Assembly (NCBI RefSeq): GCF_014858005.1
Contig: NZ_JACYOT010000006.1
Location: 341,849 to 405,848, forward strand
Origin: Propioniciclava soli
GTDB lineage: Bacteria; Actinomycetota; Actinomycetes; Propionibacteriales; Propionibacteriaceae
Direction: 5' to 3'
Length of the DNA: 64,000 nt
Shown: positions 36,647 through 43,939 of the stretch, in pieces
How the letters are laid out: the number at the start of each line of letters is the position of its first letter
How positions within the stretch are numbered: the first letter of the stretch is position 1
Translations under genes and position numbers: made by a program
The notes under the pieces: model-generated
Told to the model about the DNA's origin: nothing
Seen by the model: the letters and a program-made list of their open reading frames with translations, nothing else
Database searches by the model: none

Positions 36647-38182
36647 GTGAGAACACTCCTGCGCCTGCCCGCCCTCTGGCTGGGGCTGCTCGGCTCCCTG
36701 CTGATCGCTGCGGGGGAGTTCCGCCGCGCGAGCTGGAGCCAGGTGGAGGGGCAGGCGTGGGCCTCGGCGGTCACCGCCACGGTCACCTGGCCCTACCCGC
36801 TGGTCGTCGCCCTGGGCATCGCGCTGCTCTCGACGGCCTGGCTGCTTGCGCGGCCCCCGACGCCGACGCCGGCCGCTGGGGAGGCCGATTCGGTCGACGC
36901 GGTTCGTCGGGCAGCGGTCCTCGCCGCTGTGTGGGTCCTGCCCCTCCTGCTCCTGCCCCCGGTGCTGAGCACGGACGCGGGTTCCTACGCCGACCTGGGG
37001 TGGATGGTGGCCGGCGGCGAGAACCCGTACACGACCGGGCTGGGGACGACCGGCAGCCCCTTCCCCTACGGACGCGCCTGGCGCGGCACGACGTCGGTCT
37101 ACCCGCCGGGCGCGCTGCAGCTGTTCGGCTGGGTCGTCGGAGCGACCGGGGCGCACTGGTACTGGTCGGTCGTGGCGTTGCGGCTGCTGGCGGTGGCCGG
37201 GGTGGTGGGCCTGCTGTGGGCCGTGCCGCGGCTGGCCGGCGCCGTGGGCGTCGATCCGGCGTTCGCCACGTGGTTGGCGTTGCTGAACCCCGTGACGCTG
37301 GTGCACGGCGTGGCCGGCGAGCACGTCGACCTGCTCATGGCCGGTCTCCTCGCGGTCGCTCTGGCCGTCGCGGAGCGTGCCGCCCGCTTCCGCGGGCCGA
37401 CGCCCGGCCGTCCGGTACCGGCCGGCACCGTCATGAGGGGCGTCCTGGTGGGCGGTGTGTTGGTGGGCGGTGTGCTGGTGGGGCTGGCGGCGTCGGTCAA
37501 GCAACCGGCGCTGCTGGCGGTGCCCGCGGTCGCGGCGCTGGCGCTACCCGTCGCGTCGCGAACCTGGGTGCGGCTCCTGGCCGCGTCGGCCGGGGTGGGG
37601 GCGTCCGCGTTGGGTACGTTCGCTGCGATCAGCGCGGCCACCGGCCTGGGCTGGGGCTGGATCGGCGCCTCGGGAAACCCGGCGAACGCCGCCCAGACGC
37701 CGACGCCTGCCTACCTTGTCGGGCTGCTCACCGGTGCCGACGTCGATGGGGTGACGTCCTGGGGGCAGTATGTCGCCGTCGGCGCCATCGCGTGGCTGTT
37801 CGTCCGGTACGCGCGCAGCGAACCGCTGCGGTTCCTCGGGCTCGCGTCCCTCGCGTGGGTGCTGGGGTTCGGCGTCTGGCGGGAGTGGTACCTCATCTTC
37901 CCGCTGGCGTTCCTCGGCCTGGCGCGCCCCGGCCGCGCCCTGCGCGCTGCCGTGTGGGTGGGAACGCCCTTGTGGGCGCTGTACGGCACCTGGCACGAGT
38001 ATCAACGGGGGATGGGCGTGGAGGCGTCCCTCGGGCTGGCGTTCGTGTGGTCGGCTGCGCTGGCCTTCTTTGCCTGGACGTGCTGGCGGCTGCGCGCCCT
38101 GCCGCCCCCGTCGGAGAGCTCGGCGAGCCGGGGCTCAGCGCAGGACGGCGAGGACGTCCTCCCGGTCGGCGCCGTCGCGTGA
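36647..38182 (+). CDS. Polyprenol phosphomannose-dependent alpha-1,6-mannosyltransferase (MptB-like)
   Basis: A 511-residue integral membrane protein with about 12-13 helices. A GT-C type acidic loop follows the first helices: STDAGSYADLGWMVAGGENPY in two halves near residues 107-127, with Asp residues expected to act with the lipid-phosphate-mannose donor. VAGEHVDLLMAGL near 222 is another conserved loop. Homologues extend the mannan core of lipomannan-type glycolipids in mycobacteria and relatives. Three 15-bp repeats encode GVLVG in one helix (37439-37483). The 3' end overlaps the convergent gene by 48 bp. The exact acceptor is unknown. Confidence 0.75.
   Translation: MRTLLRLPALWLGLLGSLLIAAGEFRRASWSQVEGQAWASAVTATVTWPYPLVVALGIALLSTAWLLARPPTPTPAAGEADSVDAVRRAAVLAAVWVLPLLLLPPVLSTDAGSYADLGWMVAGGENPYTTGLGTTGSPFPYGRAWRGTTSVYPPGALQLFGWVVGATGAHWYWSVVALRLLAVAGVVGLLWAVPRLAGAVGVDPAFATWLALLNPVTLVHGVAGEHVDLLMAGLLAVALAVAERAARFRGPTPGRPVPAGTVMRGVLVGGVLVGGVLVGLAASVKQPALLAVPAVAALALPVASRTWVRLLAASAGVGASALGTFAAISAATGLGWGWIGASGNPANAAQTPTPAYLVGLLTGADVDGVTSWGQYVAVGAIAWLFVRYARSEPLRFLGLASLAWVLGFGVWREWYLIFPLAFLGLARPGRALRAAVWVGTPLWALYGTWHEYQRGMGVEASLGLAFVWSAALAFFAWTCWRLRALPPPSESSASRGSAQDGEDVLPVGAVA
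37439..37483 (+). repeat. In-frame 15-bp repeats in mptB-like gene
   Basis: Three related units (37439-37453, 37454-37468, 37469-37483) encode GVLVG three times within a predicted membrane helix. Confidence 0.85.
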
Positions 38183-38710
38183 CCAGTGGGCGAGCAGCAG
38201 GCCGCGCGCACCGGTGGTGGTGGGCTCCTCGTCGAGGATGCGCACGAGCCGGACCTGACCGATCGCGTCCACCCCCGCGACGACGCCGGACCCCTCGACC
38301 TCGATGGGGCTCGGGATCGCGGCCCCGCTGTCGGCGTCGGCGATGTCGGCCGCCGCGTCGCCCTCGCGGATGATGCGGACGAGCTCGGCGACGTACACCG
38401 GGTCGGTCGGCGCGTCATAGCAGTAGCGCGTACCGAGCACGCTGTGCTCGAGCGTGCCGATGAGCAGGCCCTCGTCGAGGGGTTCGGAACGCCACGTGAC
38501 GGGAACGTGATACGTGAAGCCGGCGGAGGTGATGACCATGCAGTCGATGCCCACCTCGCCGTCGGGATCGACGAACCGGAAGAAACCGATGCGCTCCACA
38601 TCGGACGCGTCGCCGGCGAACCACAGCTGCTTGGGCAGCCACCCGGCGAGCAGTTCGAGCTTGCTCGGGGTGAGGGTGGCGTTCGGGTGGACTTCTGCGG
38701 TGCCGCTCAT
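38135..38710 (-). CDS. Maltokinase N-terminal cap-like domain protein
   Basis: A 191-residue protein. The N terminus TLTPSKLELLAGWLPKQLWF with DASDVERIGFFRFVDPDGEVGIDCMV resembles the N-terminal cap of actinobacterial maltokinases and the CG0192-related single-domain family, which lack a kinase domain. ATG 38710 has GAAGGAG about 7 nt upstream. Its 3' end overlaps the convergent mannosyltransferase gene by 48 bp. There are no catalytic motifs, so a binding or regulatory role is possible. Identification is moderate. Confidence 0.7.
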   Translation of the reverse strand: MSGTAEVHPNATLTPSKLELLAGWLPKQLWFAGDASDVERIGFFRFVDPDGEVGIDCMVITSAGFTYHVPVTWRSEPLDEGLLIGTLEHSVLGTRYCYDAPTDPVYVAELVRIIREGDAAADIADADSGAAIPSPIEVEGSGVVAGVDAIGQVRLVRILDEEPTTTGARGLLLAHWSRDGADREDVLAVLR

Positions 38711-38815
38711 CGGGTGGCTCCTTCGGGTGCGATCGGGACGGTCGGTCACCACGCTAGTCCACCGACGGGCTGCCGGGGCGGCGTCCGAGGCGTCCCGTTG
38801 ACGGGCTGGGCCCCT

Positions 38816-38845
38816 TTGACCAAGTGAACGGGCGGTCGGTAAGCT
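38816..38845 (+). promoter_or_regulatory. rpsA promoter
   Basis: TTGACC (38816-38821), an 18-bp spacer and TAAGCT (38840-38845), the best vegetative-type promoter in the window. The leader is about 97 nt, long enough for autoregulation by S1, but I see no specific structure in it. Confidence 0.75.
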
Positions 38846-38948
38846 GGTTGGTCGGTGTGGTCTGCTTGCCCTCGGACGTAGCGGGGCAGGCGTACGCGGG
38901 CCATGCCGCCACCACACTCACCACGTTCAGTTATCGGAGCCCTACTAC

Positions 38949-40430
38949 ATGACCTCCACTCCTGAGGCCGCTCAGGTCGCGGTCGACGACTTCATGAGCA
39001 GCGAAGAGTTCGCTGCCGCCGTCGACGCCACAATCAAGTACTTCAATGACGGTGACATCGTCACCGGTACCGTCGTCAAGGTCGACCGGGACGAGGTTCT
39101 CCTCGACATCGGCTACAAGACCGAGGGCGTCATCCCCTCCAAGGAACTCTCCATCAAGCACGACGTCGACCCCTTCGAGGTCGTTGCCGTCGGCGACGAG
39201 ATCGAAGCCCTCGTCCAGCAGAAGGAGGACAAGGAGGGGCGGCTGATCCTGTCCAAGAAGCGCGCCCAGTACGAGCGCGCCTGGGGCCAGATCGAGCAGG
39301 TCAAGGAGTCCGACGGCGTGGTCACCGGCCGCGTCATCGAGGTCGTCAAGGGTGGTCTGATCGTCGACATCGGTCTCCGCGGCTTCCTCCCGGCCTCCCT
39401 GGTCGAGATGCGCCGCGTCCGCGACCTGCAGCCCTACGTGGGCCAGGAGCTCGAGGCCAAGATCATCGAGCTGGACAAGAACCGCAACAACGTCGTGCTC
39501 AGCCGCCGCGCGTGGCTGGAGCAGACCCAGTCCGAGGTGCGCACGTCCTTCCTCAACCAGCTCGCCAAGGGCCAGATCCGCCGCGGCGTCGTGTCCAGCA
39601 TCGTCAACTTCGGTGCGTTCGTGGATCTCGGCGGTGTCGACGGCCTGGTGCACGTCTCCGAGCTGAGCTGGAAGCACATCGACCACCCGAGCGAGGTCGT
39701 CGAGGTCGGCAATGAGGTCACCGTGGAGGTGCTCGATGTCGACATGGACCGCGAGCGCGTCTCCCTGTCGCTGAAGGCGACGCAGGAGGATCCGTGGCAG
39801 ACCTTCGCCCGGACCCACCAGATCGGCCACATCGTGCCCGGCAAGGTCACCAAGCTCGTTCCGTTCGGCGCGTTCGTGCGTGTCGAGGAGGGCATCGAGG
39901 GCCTGGTGCACGTCTCCGAGCTGGCCGAGCGTCACGTCGAGATCCCCGAGCAGGTCGTCGCGGTCAACGACGACGTCATGGTCAAGATCATCGACATCGA
40001 CCTCGAGCGTCGCCGCATCAGCCTCAGCCTCAAGCAGGCCAACGAGGGTGTCGACGTGGCTGCGGACGACTTCGACCCGTCGCTGTACGGCATGACCGCC
40101 AGCTACGACGACCAGGGCAACTACATCTACCCCGAGGGCTTCGATCCGGAGACCCAGGAGTGGAAGCCCGGGTACGAGGAGCAGCAGCGCGCCTGGGAGC
40201 AGCAGTACGCCGAGGCGCAGACCCGGTGGCTGGCGCACAAGAAGCAGGTCGAGGAGGCCGAGGCCGCCGAGAACCAGGCGGCCGTCGAGGCCACCGCGCA
40301 GTCGTCCTACTCCTCGGGCGGTCGCCCGTCGGCGTCGACGTCGTCCTCCAGCAGCAGCGCCCCCGAGGGCTCGCTGGCGTCCGACGAGGCCCTGCAGGCC
40401 CTGCGCGACAAGCTCACCGGCGGTCGCTGA
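38949..40430 (+). CDS. rpsA: 30S ribosomal protein S1
   Basis: A 493-residue protein with four S1 RNA-binding domains, starting near residues 34, 122, 207 and 293, recognised from GDIVTGTVVKVDRDEVLLDI, DGVVTGRVIEVVKGGLIVDI, RRGVVSSIVNFGAFVDLG and GKVTKLVPFGAFVRVEEG. A Gln/Glu-rich stretch and a Ser-rich linker follow, ending in LASDEALQALRDKLTGG as in other actinobacterial S1 proteins. S1 has four rather than six repeats here, typical of the phylum. ATG 38949 has TCGGAGCC upstream. Confidence 0.96.
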   Translation: MTSTPEAAQVAVDDFMSSEEFAAAVDATIKYFNDGDIVTGTVVKVDRDEVLLDIGYKTEGVIPSKELSIKHDVDPFEVVAVGDEIEALVQQKEDKEGRLILSKKRAQYERAWGQIEQVKESDGVVTGRVIEVVKGGLIVDIGLRGFLPASLVEMRRVRDLQPYVGQELEAKIIELDKNRNNVVLSRRAWLEQTQSEVRTSFLNQLAKGQIRRGVVSSIVNFGAFVDLGGVDGLVHVSELSWKHIDHPSEVVEVGNEVTVEVLDVDMDRERVSLSLKATQEDPWQTFARTHQIGHIVPGKVTKLVPFGAFVRVEEGIEGLVHVSELAERHVEIPEQVVAVNDDVMVKIIDIDLERRRISLSLKQANEGVDVAADDFDPSLYGMTASYDDQGNYIYPEGFDPETQEWKPGYEEQQRAWEQQYAEAQTRWLAHKKQVEEAEAAENQAAVEATAQSSYSSGGRPSASTSSSSSSAPEGSLASDEALQALRDKLTGGR

Positions 40431-40463
40431 CCCCGCCCGGACCTCTCGGTCCGGTTCGAGCCC

Positions 40464-40500
40464 GAACCGCCCCCGCTCCCTCACGGAGCGGGGGCGGTTC
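40464..40500 (+). terminator. rpsA terminator
   Basis: A perfect 16-bp stem, GAACCGCCCCCGCTCC (40464-40479) with its complement at 40485-40500 and a CTCAC loop. The downstream bases are TGCGTTG, without a long T tract. Confidence 0.85.
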
Positions 40501-40510
40501 TGCGTTGCCG

Positions 40511-40574
40511 GGATGGGATGGGGTGGGGTGGGGTGGGGTGGTGTGGGGTGGTGTGGGGTGGAGCGGTGGGGTGG
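40511..40574 (+). repeat. GGGGT-rich simple repeat, quadruplex-capable
   Basis: GGGATGGGATGGGGTGGGG-type sequence continues as a run of GGGGT units and then two GGTGTGGGGT units. Several G4 runs spaced by a single T meet the simple pattern for an intramolecular G-quadruplex. It lies between the rpsA terminator and the 3' end of the minus-strand MFS gene. Confidence 0.9.
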
Positions 40575-40579
40575 CTACC

Positions 40580-41779
40580 TCACGACCGCTGCCGGCCGGG
40601 CAGTTGGGTGATGGGCGCCGTGAGGGTGGCCCAGAGCGCCCCCACGAGCGCGACGCCCCCGACGACGGTGATGGCGACGGGCAGCGACGCGGCGAGCAGC
40701 AGGCCCGAGACGGCCAGGGGGCCGCCCAGCTGGCCGGCCTGGCTGAACATGGCCCAGATCGACAGGAAGCGGGCGCGGCCGCGGGCGGGGGAGAGATCGG
40801 CGCCGATGGTCATGTTGATGCCGGCCCCCAGGCCGTTGCCGACGCTCATCACCACGACGGCGGCGATGAGCCCGGGCGATGCCGGCCACAGCGGCGCGAC
40901 GAGAAAGCCGGCCCCGTAGACCCCCAGGCACAGCACCAGGGTGAGCGTGCGGCCGACCCGGTCCTTGAGCACGCCGCCCGGCACCATGAACACCAGCTCG
41001 ATCGCGGCGCCGACGGCGACGATCAGCGAGACCTGCGCAGCCGTCCACCCCAGGTGGACGCCCCACAGCGCCACCAGGATCGGCTGGGCGACGCGGGCGA
41101 CGGCGAGGGTGAGGACGGAGACCCCGGCGAACCCGACGGCCCGCCACCGCACCCCCTGGGCGAGCTCGTCCGCCGTGCGGGCGGCCTTGTTGCGCATGGT
41201 CTGGGCGTCGAAACCGCTCGTCAGCTTGCGGACGAACAGCAGCAGCGTGCCCGCGAGCGCACACGCGGCGGCGAAGACGAACACCGACCACAGGGGCCAG
41301 AACACCAGCAGCGCCGCGCCGCACAGCGGGCCGACCAGGCTGCCGGCGCGCATGGTCCCGCCGAGTGCGGTCATGGCCTGGCCGCGCTGCGGGGTGGGCA
41401 CCGTCTCGGCGACCACGGCCTGCCGGGCCAGGTTCCAGGCGGTCATGACGGGGGCACGCAGGATCGCCGACGCGATGAACAGGCCCAGCGACCAGGGGGT
41501 CGGCCACGCGAGCGCGACCACGGCGAGCGAGATGGTGACCACCGCGGCCCCGGTGGCCAGCGCCATGGCGAAGCGGTCGCCCACCGTGTCGATGAACATC
41601 CCGACCGGCACGGTCATCACCAGCGCGGTGGCGCCCATCAGCGCGACGATGGCGCTGGCCAGCGGCGCGGACGCCCCGAGCTCCAGCGCCGCGAGCACGA
41701 GCACCGGCATCATCGCGCCCATCGCCACGCCGAGCAGGAACGACGGGGCCAGCACGGGCCAGAAGATCAGCCGATACAT
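40580..41779 (-). CDS. MFS transporter, multidrug-efflux type
   Basis: A 399-residue protein with 12 predicted helices. The N half has MGAMMPVLVLAALELGAS, FIDTVGDRFAMALATG (motif-A-like loop between helices 2 and 3) and PQRGQAMTALGGTMRAGSLVGP. The C half repeats the fold with GGVLKDRVGRTLTLVLCLG. Sequence alone does not give the substrate; drug/proton antiport is the usual role of this type. ATG 41779 has GGGAGGT 5 nt upstream. A near-perfect palindrome lies directly before it, so induction through a repressor is likely. Confidence 0.83.
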   Translation of the reverse strand: MYRLIFWPVLAPSFLLGVAMGAMMPVLVLAALELGASAPLASAIVALMGATALVMTVPVGMFIDTVGDRFAMALATGAAVVTISLAVVALAWPTPWSLGLFIASAILRAPVMTAWNLARQAVVAETVPTPQRGQAMTALGGTMRAGSLVGPLCGAALLVFWPLWSVFVFAAACALAGTLLLFVRKLTSGFDAQTMRNKAARTADELAQGVRWRAVGFAGVSVLTLAVARVAQPILVALWGVHLGWTAAQVSLIVAVGAAIELVFMVPGGVLKDRVGRTLTLVLCLGVYGAGFLVAPLWPASPGLIAAVVVMSVGNGLGAGINMTIGADLSPARGRARFLSIWAMFSQAGQLGGPLAVSGLLLAASLPVAITVVGGVALVGALWATLTAPITQLPGRQRS

Positions 41780-41792
41780 GCCCCACCTCCCA

Positions 41793-41814
41793 AGTATCTC
41801 GACATCAAGATACT
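41793..41814 (-). promoter_or_regulatory. Palindromic operator before the MFS gene
   Basis: A 22-bp imperfect palindrome, AGTATCT-cgacatca-AGATACT, identical to its reverse complement except at a few central positions. It starts 13 bp upstream of the MFS start codon, over the likely promoter, and abuts the stop codon of the serine hydrolase gene. Size and TATC/GATA arms resemble MarR-type operators; no MarR gene is adjacent. Confidence 0.65.
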
Positions 41815-43149
41815 CTAGAGGGTGAGCGGACGCCACCCGTCCGGATCCGGCCCGCCCGGCAGGTCCACCTCGGGGTCGTAGGGCGTCCGGGTGAAGCAGA
41901 AGGTGGCCACCTCCAGCGTCCGCGGCCGGCCATGGGCGTCACGATGGACGACCAGCGGCTCGCCGTGAAAGTAGTCCCCGCCGTCGCCGGTCCAGCGGTC
42001 GCCGCTGCCGGCGAAGTGGCTGGCCCCCTTCCCGTCGGCGCCCACGAGGAGCAGCCGGCCGGGTGCGGGCGCGGCCAGGACGTGCTCGCGCGTGCCCCAG
42101 TACCAGACGCCGCAGAGATCGGCCGCGGTGGCGTCCCCCGGGCCCACCGGCCCGTCCATGTTCACGGCGGCGGCGCAGGCCTCCGCCAGTAGGCCGAACG
42201 CCCCGCCGAACGGGGTGGTGGCGTTCCCGCACACGGCGACGGCGAGGCGCCGCTCGGCGTCGATGCGCAGGTCGGCGGTGAAGCCGGGAACCGAGCCGGC
42301 GTGGCCGTACGTGCGTCGTCCGGCGTCGTTGACCACCATGACGCCGAGGCCGTGGGCCGTCGTGAAGGGTTCGCCGGCCACGTCGGGCCAAGCGATCGGC
42401 GTGAGCATCGTGGCGCGGGTGGCGGGTCGCAGGACGCCGGGGATCGCGCCGGCGAGGAACGCGCCGAGGCGCACCAGATCGGTGGGCGTCGACCAGAGCT
42501 CGCCGGCGGCGCCGAGGGCCAGGTAGTCGGGCACGGGTTCGGGGTGGACGAGATCCTCGCGCGGGTGGACGCCGACGCCCACCGCGTGGCCGGGGGCTGG
42601 CGTCCGGGCGGTGTGGGTCATGCCGAGGGGCCGCCAGACGAGGTCGGCCAGGGCGGCGTCCCACGCCTGGCCCGTGAGGGTCTCGAGGAGCCGGCCCAGG
42701 ACGCCGTAGCCCAGGTTGGAGTAGTGGAACCGGGTGCCGGCCGGGAACAGGGGCTGGAGGTCGGCCGCGGCGAGGGCGTCCCAGGACGTGCCGCCCGCCC
42801 GCTCCCACCACGGGCCGGGCGGCTCGGCGGGCAGCCCGCTGGTGTGGGCGAGGAACTGGGCGACCGTCGCATCCCCGCCGGGGGCGTCCGGCACCCAGGT
42901 GGCCAGGGGGCGGTGCAGGTCGACCGCACCGGCGTCGGCGAGGACGCACAGGGCGACGGCGACCTGCGGCTTGGTGATCGAGGCGATGCGGTACTGCGTG
43001 TGGGCGTCGGGACGCCGCGGCACACCGAGCGGATCGGCGTCGCCGACGGCGTCGGCCCAGGTCACGTCACCATCGCTGCTGAGCGCTGCCGACAGCGACG
43101 GCTGGCGTCGCGCCGCGCGCAGGGTCTCAAGGGTGCGGGACAGATCCAC
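41815..43149 (-). CDS. Serine hydrolase (class C beta-lactamase/DD-peptidase fold)
   Basis: A 444-residue protein with the three active-site motifs of the fold: S57-I-T-K60, Y143-S-N145 and H283-A-G285. A C-terminal domain of about 110 residues (from GPVGPGDATAADLCGVWYWG) is lipocalin-like in composition. There is no signal peptide, so it is predicted to be cytoplasmic and is probably an esterase, amidase or D-aminopeptidase rather than an antibiotic resistance enzyme. GTG 43149 has AGGAGT 6 nt upstream. A possible -10 TAGGGT lies at 43179-43184 on the minus strand. Confidence 0.83.
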   Translation of the reverse strand: MDLSRTLETLRAARRQPSLSAALSSDGDVTWADAVGDADPLGVPRRPDAHTQYRIASITKPQVAVALCVLADAGAVDLHRPLATWVPDAPGGDATVAQFLAHTSGLPAEPPGPWWERAGGTSWDALAAADLQPLFPAGTRFHYSNLGYGVLGRLLETLTGQAWDAALADLVWRPLGMTHTARTPAPGHAVGVGVHPREDLVHPEPVPDYLALGAAGELWSTPTDLVRLGAFLAGAIPGVLRPATRATMLTPIAWPDVAGEPFTTAHGLGVMVVNDAGRRTYGHAGSVPGFTADLRIDAERRLAVAVCGNATTPFGGAFGLLAEACAAAVNMDGPVGPGDATAADLCGVWYWGTREHVLAAPAPGRLLLVGADGKGASHFAGSGDRWTGDGGDYFHGEPLVVHRDAHGRPRTLEVATFCFTRTPYDPEVDLPGGPDPDGWRPLTL

Positions 43150-43193
43150 GGGCTGACTCCTGGGCTCGGCTGCGCCCGACCCTACCGGGGGAA

Positions 43194-43214
43194 CACGGTG
43201 CGGCCACCACCGTG
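43194..43214. promoter_or_regulatory. Inverted repeat between divergent serine hydrolase and coaE
   Basis: CACGGTG-N7-CACCGTG, perfect 7-bp arms, 14 bp before the coaE start. It could be a protein-binding site or a leader hairpin. Confidence 0.4.
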
Positions 43215-43227
43215 CGAGGATGGCCGG

Positions 43228-43827
43228 ATGAAGCGCATCGTGCTGACCGGCGGCATCGCGTCGGGCAAGTCGACCGTGGCCGACCTGTTGGCCGGGCACG
43301 GGGCGGTGGTCGTCGACGCGGACGTGCTGGCCCGGGAGGTGGTCGAGCCGGGCACGGCCGGGTTGGCCGAGGTGGTCGCCCGGTTCGGGGAGGGGATCCT
43401 GCTCGCCAACGGCGGCCTGGACCGGGCCGCGCTGGCCAGGATCATCTTCGCCGATGCCGCGGCGCGCGCCGACCTGAACGCGATCGTCCACCCCCGGGTG
43501 AGGGCCCTCGCGCGCGAGCGCCGGGCCGCCGCCCTGGCGTCGAACCCCGGCGCGGTGGTCGTCGACGTGATCCCCCTGCTGGTGGAGACCGGGCAGGCCG
43601 AGATGTTCGACGTCGTCGTCGTCACCGACGCCGGCGAGGAGGCGCAGATCGCCCGCCTGCGCCACCGGGACGGGTTGTCGGACGCGGACGCGCGCGCCCG
43701 GCTCGTCGCCCAGGCGTCACGAGCAGAACGGTTGGCGGTGGCGGACCTCGTGATCGACACCTCGGGGCGCAAGGAGGACCTGCCCGTCCGGGTGGGGGAA
43801 CTCTGGGAGCAGCTCCGGAACGCCTGA
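43228..43827 (+). CDS. coaE: Dephospho-CoA kinase
   Basis: A 199-residue P-loop kinase with GGIASGKST at residues 8-16, VVVDADVLAREVV and the lid region IVHPRVRALARERR; VVDVIPLLVETG is the conserved LLfE-like block. It phosphorylates dephospho-CoA in the last step of CoA synthesis. It is the usual single-domain length; many actinobacterial CoaE proteins carry a C-terminal UPF0157 domain that is missing here. ATG 43228 has GCGAGGA at 7 nt. In actinobacteria it commonly sits between rpsA and uvrB, as here. Confidence 0.93.
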   Translation: MKRIVLTGGIASGKSTVADLLAGHGAVVVDADVLAREVVEPGTAGLAEVVARFGEGILLANGGLDRAALARIIFADAAARADLNAIVHPRVRALARERRAAALASNPGAVVVDVIPLLVETGQAEMFDVVVVTDAGEEAQIARLRHRDGLSDADARARLVAQASRAERLAVADLVIDTSGRKEDLPVRVGELWEQLRNA

Positions 43828-43865
43828 GGCACGGTCGCCCGAACAACGGCCCGAGATCCGCGGAA

Positions 43866-43881
43866 CGGGCCCGCGGGCCCG
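43866..43881 (+). terminator. GC palindrome after coaE
   Basis: A 16-bp perfect palindrome, CGGGCCCGCGGGCCCG, 39 bp after the coaE stop. The perfect centre leaves little loop, so termination is only suggested by position. Confidence 0.35.
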
Positions 43882-43939
43882 CTGCGTCGGCCAAGCTGGA
43901 CGGAACGCGGAGCACGGAACACCGCACTCAGGAGGACCC

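Noticed and set aside
33632..37504. Open frame of about 1290 codons on the minus strand across polA
   Set aside because: It is antisense to polA, whose motifs are intact; the frame is open because of GC-rich third positions. Composition is His/Arg/Gly-rich without domains.
38852..38948. Riboswitch or S1 autoregulatory element in the rpsA leader
   Set aside because: The leader is long enough, but I could not see a conserved fold or a convincing hairpin.
41815..43149. Beta-lactamase resistance gene
   Set aside because: The SxxK, YxN and HAG motifs fit the broad serine hydrolase family, but there is no signal peptide, and the lipocalin-like tail fits esterase or peptidase members better.
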